Below are positions 36,111 to 47,479 of a stretch of 64,000 bases of DNA, piece by piece. The notes under the pieces are model-generated. The model was not told the origin of the DNA and made no database searches. It worked only from the letters and a program-made list of their open reading frames with translations. The position numbers and the translations under genes are program-made. This DNA comes from Eucommia ulmoides. Lineage: Eukaryota; Streptophyta; Magnoliopsida; Garryales; Eucommiaceae. How positions within the stretch are numbered: position 1 is the stretch's first letter; every line of letters starts with the position of its first letter. The stretch lies in NCBI GenBank assembly GCA_016647705.1, contig CM028326.1, forward strand, positions 17,113,901 to 17,177,900. Direction: 5' to 3'.

Positions 36111-37020
36111 GTTATCAACGGATGTATGGATATGATATGTCTTGATCAAGCAAGGGTTGCAAGTGATTTAAAAGGGATTGGTCATGATTTGCCAAATCGA
36201 TCATATTTTATCAATAATTGTTGCTGGGTAATCAAACTGTTACATTGTTTTTTATATTTTTTTAGTGTGTTTTTATGTTTTTTGTTTGATTTGCATGCAC
36301 ACATTGCATGTTACTAATTTTTTGAAAAGTTTTACAATATATACAGTTTTAGATTACACAGGGGGGCAAGAAAGTATTGGCTGACAATCTTAACCCAAAA
36401 ATTATAGAAGCATTTTCCGACAACTATTGATTCGTGTATTTTCCAATAAATACTGTAGGATTGACATCATCAATGGGACATTGGACACTACTTGTTTGTG
36501 ATAAGCAGGAGCAAAAGTGGACACACTACAATTCGATCAACCTACGACGTCCCGGAGATGTTGATAGATTTTATGAGAATGCAAAAAGACTTGTGAGTTT
36601 CAATACATAGTTTTGAAGCTTTTGTTGCCAGTGCAATGTCGAATGAATAATCCTCACTATTTTTTTCCATGTTCAAATGTAGGTTCGTTATGTTGATGCA
36701 TTATTGTCAAAGGAAGCTAGTGAATATCAACTGTTGGATGCTAAAATTTCAAACTCAAATAATGTGCAAGATTAGGGATCATCTGTGTAGGTGCACTTCA
36801 TTTATTACTAATTAATTATGTTACCTAAACACAACCAGTTATTGATGAATTCTCTTAACATATTATATTTCGCAGCGTTGATTGCGGTGTTACTATAATC
36901 CATGTTATGAAGAGCATATTCAACAATGTACAAATCAACCTTAATTACGGCATTGAAGGTTTTAGAAGAGAAAGAGCAGCACTCGTGCATGAATTCTTCA
37001 ATGATCCACCAAGATCTTAG
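36111..37020 (+). pseudogene. KAONASHI-type gene, 3' part: Ulp1 (C48) cysteine protease domain
   Basis: Exons 36111-36227 (MDMICLDQARVASDLKGIGH), 36362-36592, 36683-36786 and 36876-37020 join in one frame with GT-AG introns. GHWTLLVCDKQEQKWTHYNS carries the catalytic His; the Asp of the usual YDS is Asn here. GSS followed by VDCGVTIIHVMKSIF carries the catalytic Cys after a Gln-Asp pair (VQD) that fits the oxyanion Gln. The family cleaves SUMO or related modifiers. The protein ends LVHEFFNDPPRS. Two stops, TGA in DNY*FVYF and TAG after VQD, plus the Asp-to-Asn change, predict no activity. It is separated from its 5' half only by the nested LTR in the intron 26118-36110. Confidence 0.85.
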
Positions 37021-37354
37021 ATTTTAGATGACTTCCAAACAAGAAAAAATAACGAAACACGTCGTGTTGAAGAAGCATAGAACAACTGGAAAATTAGAGT
37101 TTTGATGTGTCTAGATTAGAACAAATTGCTTTTCAATCTATCTTTGTTTGATTTAAACATCATACATAGCTATATTTCATTTTTTATGAAAGGTATAATT
37201 GGTATGGTTGTTTGTGTTGTGTAAAATGCAACACAACTATTTTTGGATGCACGAACTATTATTTTGGTGGGTTGACACTTCTTTGCAACATTTGGGTTGC
37301 ATCTCAGAGACACGAACCGGAAAAAACTGACAAATTTAAGAACTACCGATTGAA

Positions 37355-37745
37355 TGTAACATGTAACATTTTCCAAATACAATCACATTCTTAGTTTCAA
37401 AATGTATGTTACATGTATCATTGTCATGGACACACATACTCAGTAATATTTACATGGATGTTACATGTAACATTTTATAATTCCACACACCCTGGATATG
37501 GAATTATTGGCATGAACACAACGTGCAAATGTTACATGTAACATGAATGAAATCATTGTCATGGACACATACTCAGTAATGTTACATGGATGTTACATGT
37601 AACATTATTTTTTTGCACACCATGGATATGTATGCAACATTTTAACAGATATTACATGTAACATTGAAAATGTTACATGCAACATGATTATAAAATGGAT
37701 GGCATGAATTTTTTACACAAGTATTTTTAAATGTTACATGTAACA
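37355..37745. repeat. TGTTACATGTAACA cluster downstream of the Ulp1-type gene
   Basis: Exact copies at 37459-37472, 37530-37543, 37591-37604 and 37732-37745. Near copies lie at 37355-37368, 37407-37420, 37650-37663 and 37671-37684. This is the densest group in the window. Some units share CATGGACACACATACTCAGT flanks and so are local duplicates. Confidence 0.92.
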
Positions 37746-37760
37746 TCAGTTACATCAAGT

Positions 37761-38978
37761 AAAAAATCTCCAAAAAATGCGATTAGCACCTCATTTCGAA
37801 GAGAATCAAACGCACATAATTTAGTGTTTCAATATTTATGTTTTTTCATATGGAAATATGAGATAAAAATGATACAAAGTGTCCACCATATATTGAAATC
37901 GTTACCATATTTAGATCCCCGAAAAACAAGGGAGGTTAAGCGAGATTTCGGGGATGTTCAGCGTGAGGCGCGACAGTAGGGGCATTCTCGTCACTGAAAT
38001 GGCAAAAAGATTAGGCAGTTCAAGAAAATGTGAGAAGGTTTAATTGGTAGTTTCTTGCGCCTTTTAGGACTGTTCGGTCACCGCCCCGTTTTCTTGTTCA
38101 GAAAATTAGCCGACAAACACATATCAAGGTTTAAATTACCAATTAATATCAACTATTCTAAATTAAATCATCTAATCTCATTAACTTGACTTTTTGAACT
38201 GTTTAGTCCCAAATTCGAAAATTCTGAAATTTTCATGACTAAAATAACCTTGCAAGATTTACGGGAATTAGAATTTCCCTTATTAAACAGTTTTATCAAT
38301 AAAAAATAATTTCCACAAATAACAAGAGTTTTTTCATTTTTCAATTCCTTTCAAAATTAAAAAATAAAAATTGTTTCCACAAATAACAACAAAGGAGAAT
38401 TTCTTTTTCATTTTCACTTTTTCTATATTCAGTTAATGTTATATTCAATACCTGGTAAAAAAATTGAAAGATTTTGATAGTGTGAGACACGGAACATGTG
38501 TATCATCATAGAGAACAAATGATATATTCAACATACACACAAATATGTCAAATATGATTTGGTATTTTGCGAAAGAGATATACCACATTTTTAACAAACG
38601 ATCATGTTGTATGTAACACCAATATTCAAACATAACACTGTATTTTCTCGCATTTGTAATGTATACCAATGTTGATTATAACACCAACACAAAATATGGG
38701 AGATTTTAATCAAGTGGGATAGCGGAACATGTGAAATGATTTCAAATAGTAAATGTTATATTCAACACTCACGCAACTAAAAAGGGTACGATCTAATGCA
38801 TCGTGGAATAAATATATACAGTTAACTAGCACATATTGTAGCGATGTTATATATAACATTAATATCACAGTTAATTTTATATATAACATTCACAGTTAAT
38901 TCATGTTGAATGTAAAATGGATTTTAATCTAGAATTCTAAAAAAATTATTACTATCTCATTTAATGAGCATGATTTAT
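37761..38978. other. Region after the MULE, with degenerate TGTTA...TAACA dyads
   Basis: No gene supported. From 38430 to 38900 several loose dyads occur (TGTTGTATGTAACA near 38604, TGTTATATTCAACA near 38755, TGTTATATATAACA near 38845). They may be an eroded outer part of the MULE or of a related one. Confidence 0.4.
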
Positions 38979-38983
38979 AGATC

Positions 38984-39364
38984 TGTTGGGGGAAATTACT
39001 TATAATTGTATAAATACAAATTAAATAATAAATAAATCTCAAAGTAAATTTCAATATTTTTAAATAACTAAAAACATCAAGAATTAAATAAATAAAATAA
39101 AATTATAGAATAGAGAGAAAATACATATCTAGCAGATCAAGACGTGTAAACATTGTCCTAAAAAGAGATACGCCTCATCTATGCATAGGGTTGAATGGAG
39201 AGCCCTTCCCAAAATACAACAATCTAGGGAGTCAAGGTGCAAGTAGGACATCCCTATATTGAACCGATAGCTAACCCTATTGTCCGTAAATCATCAAGTA
39301 ACTAATATATGAAAATATAATATAATATTATTTCTCTATCTCAATAGTATCATACTCACAATAT

Positions 39365-39428
<64 letters not shown>

Positions 39429-39824
39429 CAAGCTCTTTCTTTATTATTCTCTATATCTCTCTATACTATTCTCTACATCACTCTATATCTCTATGTCACT
39501 CTTATATATTTTCTATCATCTTCACAAACCTATATAGTGCATGAATTATATAACCCTTAGTATAATAATAAGTTCTCATAATATTATAATTAATAAAATT
39601 ACTAATTATACACATAAATACTATTGTAACATATATATTTATAATAGAATTCATAAAGACATTTTAATAAATTTATAAGGTATTCACAATAATAATGTAT
39701 CATAAACATGTAATTTAAACACATAATCATAACTATTATAAATATAGATTAATAATAAATTTATTGAATAAAATAATATAATTTATATATAATAAAATAT
39801 TTAATTTTAAATTATTTTCTAACA
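38984..39824 (-). repeat. 3' LTR of the non-coding LTR element
   Basis: From TGTTGGGGGAAATTAC to TTTTCTAACA, 841 bp. It contains about 58 bases of pure TA repeat (39366-39424) absent from the partner LTR, which explains the length difference. Confidence 0.82.
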
Positions 39825-39835
39825 ATCCCCCATAT

Positions 39836-42060
39836 AATTTTAAATTAGAAAATAAAATAATAAAATAGAAATAAAATAATAGAATAAAAATAATGGGCAA
39901 TATAATATCGTGGAATAGGTATGTGTCTTCAGAATTTGAACCTCACTTACTATAACAAACATTCATCCGAAGGAACCATAGTGAACTATGTCTTGAACTA
40001 GATCATTTTATTCGAACTTTAGTAAGAACATACACAGTATGGGTATTAGATCATGCGGTTTTGTGCTTTTATGGCCACGCGCGTGTATCTTGATTCTCAT
40101 GAGAGTTACTAGGAAAAGCCTAATCACATAGTCGCGACCTCACGGCAACTCTCACTTAGATGAGTACTCCAAGGGTATATGTGATCTATACCCTGGAAAA
40201 ATTTTCTTGCCTTGGTCTCATTAAGGGTTAAAACCCATCCTTAACATCACAGTATTATACAACACTAGCGTATTAGGGATGATCAAGAGAATCTTTTAAA
40301 TGATTTCTCTTAATTATAGTGTTGCTTTATAAGTCACGCAATATGGATTGTTGCTACCCATTGAACCTTCTTCATAGGATTCCCAATCTCAAAGGTTGGG
40401 TTACCTCCCTAAGATTATAGGCTAACACTCATCCCCCTCGACAATTCTAAGACCTAGCCACTGCTAGTTTTTTAGACAAATTGTTCCATCTCGTGGGAAT
40501 ATATCGTATGATTGCCCCACCTTGTGGGAATATAATGCATGATTATTAAGCTTCAATTTTTTTTAATCATTTATTCCATCAATTCTCATTTTGGTACCAA
40601 TAAATATATTGGCACTTGGAACATCATTCTTTTTTTGGCAACGCTTGAAAGTTTTCAGTTCTAATAATACTATCAAATAAATTTATTTGGGACATATTAA
40701 ACGCAACTTTTTATCGAACCAATATTATGTATAGTCTCTTATTTCATCATGTAAACTGATATGGCACATGTACCAAAATAACAATTTTCGAGACAATGTT
40801 TATATTCTCGATTTCAAAATTATATTAATAATTTGGGAATTCTCAAAGTAATCAATTATAGACTTTATATTGAGACAATATATTTATCAATACAACATAT
40901 TTTCTAGTTTACCATCATATAAACCTTCTAGGAATATAAGTCAAAGCAACCAACAAATATTTTCTTCCAACACAATAGGTAACTATAAAAATAATTCCAT
41001 GAAAATGAAATTTAATTTCACATCATTTTCCATCAATTTTTGAAACATATATATCTAGGAAACATATTTGAACACCTATATTTTGGGACAATCGAATAAT
41101 GAAAATTATCTAGGCACCATTATACTTAAACACAATAGGAATGCCAATTTATCGATGTGAAATATTATTTTATTTAGAGAATTTTCTACTTTCTTGAAAC
41201 TATATGATAATTCCAATAATTAAAATTTAATTTTTCAATAATTCAATTTTCCCTTTCAAAACAACTTAATAATTTTATACAATGAAAATAAAATTATCAA
41301 TATGTTATTGGGTAATTAAAATTTAATGATATTAGGAACTATTTTTAAAATAAAAAATTGGTCAATAGTCTAATACCTACTAGGAATCAATTTTCAAGCG
41401 AAAAACTTATCACTATTAATAAAATATAATGATATTTTCTTTTACAAAGAATAAAAGCCTTTCATGTTATTTTTTTATTCTGTTTCACAAATAATAAAAT
41501 ATTTCATGTTTTCATTTTTTTTAAATCAAGAACATATAATAATTTTGTATGTCTTCACAAAATAAAAATATTTAGGTTTTCGAAACTAAATATTGAAAAA
41601 CAATACTTTATAAATTTTATTAAAAGGATAAAAATACTTTATTCTCAATACTTGAATTCTCAATATTCAATATATATAAATATCCAAATTTAAAATCTTG
41701 ATCAATTTATTTATGTATAGTAAAGAACTAAAATAAAATTTAAGAATATCTAGCATTTTATTCTATAACCAATTATATTACATTTCAAAAATAGAAACCC
41801 TTGATTTTTATCATATAAATAAAATATAAAAATACATTTATTTTTTAAATGAAAATAAATTATTATTTTTTTCTCTAAATATATATCCATTTATAACCCC
41901 CACATTTTCAAAGTGTCTCATTTCAAGACAAACAATAATATTAATGCCATTAGCAACAAACACACTTAGAATAAGAACTAATAAAATAAACTTCCATATA
42001 AAATATCACAATCAAATATAGATCAATTTATGAAAATTAATAGATATATATATATATATA
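39836..42060 (-). other. Internal region of the non-coding LTR element
   Basis: The part at 39890-40520 is less AT-rich and has phrases typical of copia-type internal non-coding DNA (TTAAGGGTTAAAACCCATCC). The rest is strongly AT-rich. No open frame of note. Confidence 0.5.
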
Positions 42061-42065
42061 TATAT

Positions 42066-45000
42066 ACTAGCATATACCCCGTGCCTAAAGGCACGGGTGT
42101 AATTTGTTAGTGTCTAAATTTAATTTTGTATTACAAATCTTAAATAACTATCTGCTTTGAACTGCATTAAAAATCGCACACCAAACAAACATTAATATAC
42201 AATACTAAAATCAATTTAATTGTCACATCAGGGCCAAAGTCTATAAAAACATTAAATGAAATTTATTACACTAACATTACATTCATATATTTTTAAGTAA
42301 CTAAATACTTAATCCATCTTCTATAAATTTTCCTGACCACATTAATGAATGTTTGAAGAGATACACAAACATGAGTCAGTCAATGAGAAAGCGCCACAAT
42401 AATCTGAATTATCAAAGTAAATATATTACCAAAAAAAGACTACAATATAAAATCTATTAAATACATTAAGATAAAAAAAAAATAAAAAAAAATTACTTGT
42501 GTATGTGAACATAAAGAAGTTATTGTACTAACATTGGGATGCTCAATAATTCTACGTTTTGGTGCAAGCGTAGATGACTCTCCAACAAATTGTCGTGCAA
42601 TTTCATGGTTATATCTTTCTCTTTCCCTACGTGCTCGTTGGGCTTGTGCTGCTTTGGAAAAGTTGTTTTCGGTGGTTAACTAAGGCCCCGTTTGGTAACC
42701 GTTTCCATCCTAGAAATTTTCATCTCACTCCTAGATTTTTGGGATTTCTATTTGGGAATAGCGTTTGGTAATTTTTGTTCCCGTTCCCATTCCATTCTCA
42801 TTTGAGTATTGTGCCCATTTTTTTCTTAAGAAATGAAAAACAAAAAAAAGTTGTTTCTCATTAATCCCATCTCATTCCCAAAACCATTGCCACTGTTCAT
42901 CCGCCGGCCGACCGCCGTCCATCGCCACCGTCGGTCACCTTAGGCATCGCCGTCCGACAACTTCCGGCCGTTCGATCACCGTCCAACCGTCGCCGTTTGG
43001 CCAAAAAAAAAAAAAATTGGTTTTAGGATAAAATCATTACTAAACGCGATTCTGTTCCCATAAAATAAATAAAAAAAATACAAAATTATTGTTACCAAAC
43101 TCGATTCTACTCCCAAGAAAAAAACAAAATTCTCATCCCATCCCATCCCATTTCTATCCTACTGCTGGGATGGGAACAAAAACGGTTATCAAACGTCACC
43201 TCATATTTTAATATAAACCATAAAGGAAAAATATCATCTGGCAATTTGCCAATCTTAATTTAAATTTATGAATTAAAACGATTTAATATTGAATTAGAAG
43301 ATTGTCGAATTTTTTTTTCAAAAGTTATTGACTTGATTTTAAAAAATTCAAATATCTTATAACATTAACCGAAAAACATTGAAGTTCATTTTTTTTAAAA
43401 ATTTAATGCAGGAAAATCAATTTAGACTTTCAATGCACATCATCACATAATAAGTTACACTTTCATAACGAATAGAATGTCTAAAGAAATTAAACTTTGT
43501 CATTTCAATATATCACATAACTTTGAAGAATATGCACATACGTAAAACAATAAAGCAAATAATTACTTCTTTCTATTGTTATTGATCTTCAATTCACATC
43601 TCATAAATCGTAATTATAGATTTCACAATATGAAGTACAAATTTATTAGAATTTACTTTTTATTAAAATAACATACAATTCCATGTTGACAAAAAAAAAA
43701 TGTTATAAACGACATACCACATTAGTAGTTTCTTTTGTCTTTTACTTTCTCTTTGCACTTGCATTTTGATTCTCTTTTTCCATTTGCTTTCATTGGTTTA
43801 TATAATAGATAGTAGATATGTTAGTTATAATGAATATGTAAACAAAAATTGTGCATTAATGAACATAATATTTTGCATAGAAATTATCCTGGAAACTTGT
43901 ATTGCATTGTTCTCTCGCTTATCACGAGTAACAATCCCCATGTTTCTTTCCCAAAGAAATCATAGCTAATTTTAAAGAGTTATGAAAATATAAGCAATCT
44001 ATATTATATTAGATTAATCTAAACACGGTAAAAAAAAATTGTATGTACCGTTTCTTCTAAATCTCCATTTACCTACGAATTGAAAATCAAACAATATAAA
44101 TATGAATTTCCGTTATATTAAAAGAGGCAAAAGAATCAATGTAATTGATCTAAAAAACTTATATTTTCATAATCGGTGATATTATCCATTTAAAAAAAAA
44201 AAAAAAAAAAAAACACTTGATCAAAGAAATTAAGGAATTAATATCATGATTTGTAATAGGAAAGTTTAAAAGTTGAATTTGAGCAAAACTAAAAAATTAA
44301 TGAATTTGACTCTTAAATTTCGTAACAGTTCACAAAAAACAAATATCTAGGAATAGGATAAGTTCTATTTCTATTCAACGAAATAGGAAATTAGGAACAA
44401 AAAAAAAAAAAAAAAAAAAAAAACTCCTTCACATTATATATAGCAAGAACAAAATTGTATCGACAAACCTAAAAACGAAATTGAAACACTCAAGTTTCAA
44501 CCCCTCTGCCACCCTTAAACCTTGGCCATTGACAAAACTCTGCAACAAAAAACACTTCCGCATCAATTTATGAACCATTTGTTTTTGGGAACAAAAACAG
44601 TTTGCCTTTGAGTACAAAAAAACAGAAACAGAAACAGAAACAGAAACATTTTTTTTTTGATGGAGCCGGCAAACAACCTAAAACATTATGTCACTGAGTT
44701 AAGGAGGAAGATAGGTGATTTCTATTTTTAAAAAATAAGAACATTGTGTTTTATCACCATTGGAACATAAACAAACAATTGAGAACATTTCAATCTTAGA
44801 AAAGAGAGAAGAAATTTGAGTTCTTAGAAAAAAAGAGAAAAAACTTACAGTCGATGAAAATGATTTGAAAGACTCAAACCTTTGGACTTCAATCAAGCAA
44901 TAATCCCAATATAATCATCAAATCAATAGAAACTCAAATCAATGGAGAGTAATTTGTTCATCCTGTAAAATTTTAAAAAAAAATAGTCATACATTAGATA

Positions 45001-46145
45001 TACATATAATCAAATGCATTTCGGAACATAAACTGTTCTTTAAACTGTGCTTCAAATGAAGAAGAAGAATGCAATCAAATAAGGTTGTTCACCATTTCTG
45101 TTTCTATTTCTCGCGTATAAGTGTTTCTGCTTCACTAAACACATTATGCTTCACTAAAACACACAAAAATAAAACAAACGCTAAGCAGAAGCATTAAACA
45201 AAAACACAGACAATAAACAAAGGCCATCATTATTGAATTGTCTTTCAAAAATTAACACTAAACAAACCACTGCAAAATCAGTATTCATTACTGTAAAAAC
45301 TCAATAGCAAATGAGAACACTATACAAATTACCGATGAACAATATATAAATTACTGGAATCCTTCAATGAACATACAATGAATGAAGTAAATGAGTGTAA
45401 TTTTTTTTTCACAATTTTGTTCAATATTTTTTTACAACATTGTGTTTAGATGAGTCGAATCAGAAACACATAGATCAAGGGAACAGAAAATCGGGTGTAA
45501 ATGAAAGAAAAAAAATGTACCTGATCGAGATAGTGATTGATTGATAGAGAAAGAATAATGGCAAGGACGATATGGTAACGGGGTTAGCGACTGGCGATGA
45601 AGAATCCATTGATGGCAATGGAGATGGTGAGGCGAAGGCATTAGCAGCTGGCGATGGAAGATCTGTCGGTGGCGATGGAGATTTTGTATCTATCGACTAG
45701 TGATGAAGATGATTTCTTGAGATTGAGATTTAAGAGGAGAATCATAAAAATTATGGTTAAGAAGAGAGGGATAAAAACTGAATCAATCACCGTGGAGTAG
45801 GGATTGAACATGGGAGATGAATATGGAGAAAGTGATGAACTTGTGAAGGGAAGGGAGGTGTATCGACGAACGTGGGGCAGAGGAAAATGGATGGTGGGTG
45901 GCTGTGAAATCCTATTAGCTGTCATGTTAGGGTTTGAAACAAAAAAAATATAAAAAGTGTAGGGATGACGGAATGAACCCAGGTCGCTTCCCATATAAAA
46001 CACCTGAAATACCACTTGAGCATCCCTCAATTTACATTCTAAGACTATGGTGGTTAATTATAAATTCCAAGTTAATCCTAGCCATCCATTTTGTGAAAAT
46101 CAATCCTACCCCTTAAAATGTCCTAGTCAGCAAACACTATTCTGA
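42066..46145 (+). mobile_element. Helitron-like insert, probably non-autonomous
   Basis: Its left side starts TACTAGCATATACCCC and holds the hairpin CCCGTGCCTAAAGGCACGGG (about 42078-42100), a style seen at plant Helitron 5' ends. TTAATAGATATA occurs just before (42038) and just after (46151), which suggests the edges of an insert. No Rep/helicase gene is present, and I could not confirm a 3' CTRR with hairpin. Apart from the MITE at 42684-43200, only AT-rich non-coding DNA and short chance frames are visible. It could also be another kind of insertion. Confidence 0.38.
42684..43200. mobile_element. MITE, Tourist/PIF-like
   Basis: The ends are inverted: GGCCCCGTTTGGTAACCGTT on the left and, as reverse complement of the right, GGTGACGTTTGATAACCGTT. 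Beyond that, both sides share a CCCATCC-rich segment. The flanking triplets TAA (42681-42683) and TCA (43201-43203) fit a decayed 3-bp target duplication. It is 517 bp without coding sequence, inside the Helitron-like insert. Confidence 0.7.
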
Positions 46146-46383
46146 TTTATTAATAGATATAATAACTTTTTCAAAAATATTTCAATAGGAAAAATTAAAT
46201 TAAATTAAATGCAATATATAATATAGAATATTGATCATAACAAAACACAAATTTCATTTTTCTTACAACTTTCATAATTTAAGATTTAAAGAAAAATGTA
46301 TCGATTATCAAATACATTAAATTTATATTAGAAACAAATTCAAGCAATATTGAACTTTCACAAAATTATATATCTTCTTAGAT

Positions 46384-46734
46384 TGTCGGGTAAACTACAT
46401 ATAATTATATAAATACAAATCAAATAATAAATAAATCTAACATGCAATTTCAATATTTTTAAATAACTAAGAACATCAGCAAATAAATAATTAAAATAAA
46501 TAATAAAATAGAGAGAAAATACTTATCTGGTGGATCGAGATGTGTAAACATTGTCCTAAGAAAAGATACGCCCTCTCTATGCACAGGCTTGAATGGTGAG
46601 CCGCCCAAGATACAACGATCCAAGAAGTCAAGGTGCAAACAAGAAATCTTCAAGTAACTAATATATGAAAATATAATATAATGTTATTTCTCTATCTCAA
46701 TAATATCATACTCACAATATCTTATATATATAAT
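46384..46734 (-). repeat. 5' LTR of the non-coding LTR element, first fragment
   Basis: Begins TGTCGGGTAAACTAC and matches 38984-39370 closely. It is broken at the MULE insertion after ATATATAAT (46726-46734). The LTR continues at 51430-51464 and 52205-52567. Confidence 0.82.
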
Positions 46735-47479
46735 AGGGTTTATACTACTTACCTCTCCTGTCTTTTTGTCCTAAACCAAATACCTCCCCTATCATTTTAC
46801 AAATACCAGTCAACCCCCTGTAGTTTTGCATTTAGGTAGTCAACCACCCCTGTTAATATAGAATTGCTAACACAATATTTTTAATGACGAAAATGCCCTC
46901 AAATTAATTTGGCCTCAATTAAATGAGACAAATGCTTTTTTTTATTTTAATATATTGGATAATTATACCCCTCTTGTACAATTTAATATGTCATTTTCCC
47001 CATAATTTCTTGATTTTTTATTGTTTTCTTCTATTTTTTAATTTTTTCTCCTGCTGGTTCGTTTTTGGGCTGTAATGTTTTTCTTACTTTCTACACTGCT
47101 TATTCAGTTTTTATTCAATGTTTGATCTATTTATTTTACTGCAAATTCGTTTTACACTTTTGTGGTTTTTTGTTTTTGGTTAATTTTAATTTATACTCTT
47201 TAATTTCAACTCATCATAAACACAAAAAAAAACACAAAAACAACCAATCTAAAATCAACATATACCTGTTGCAAAAATCAGTCTAAAATACACAAAAAAA
47301 ATCGCTAAATGCAACAAAAACAAACCACAAATCAACCAAGCTTAATAACATATAGTTGTTGCAAAAAAATACATCATTCCTCAAAAAATTACAACTTGTT
47401 CAACAAATTGTAGTTTGTTAAAAAACTACATCATTAGTAAAAAAATTACGGTTTTTTCAAAAAAAAAAATTCAACTTCT

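Larger units (their letters stand above)
18875..37760 (+). mobile_element. Large KAONASHI-type Mutator-like element, interrupted by nested LTR elements
   Basis: Two plus-strand genes, a mudrA-like transposase (18875-21908) and an Ulp1-protease-type gene (22499-26117 continued at 36111-37020), lie in one block saturated with the palindrome TGTTACATGTAACA from 19213 to 37745. MULEs that carry an Ulp1-like gene are known from plants as KAONASHI. Removing the solo LTR at 26186-35894 leaves about 9.2 kb. The boundaries are the outermost gene or palindrome evidence, not mapped termini. I found neither terminal inverted repeats nor a target duplication, and several plant MULE groups lack long terminal repeats. 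Confidence 0.75.

Noticed and set aside
37978..38010. GGGGCATTCTCGTCACT, similar to some MULE terminal repeats
   Set aside because: The orientation would be wrong for a 3' end of the plus-strand MULE, and I found no partner near 18.2-18.9 kb.
45970..46030. GAACCCAGGTCGC...ACTTGAGCA, resembling a tRNA-derived or SINE promoter
   Set aside because: No matching A box, tRNA fold or SINE tail was found. Left as part of the Helitron-like insert.
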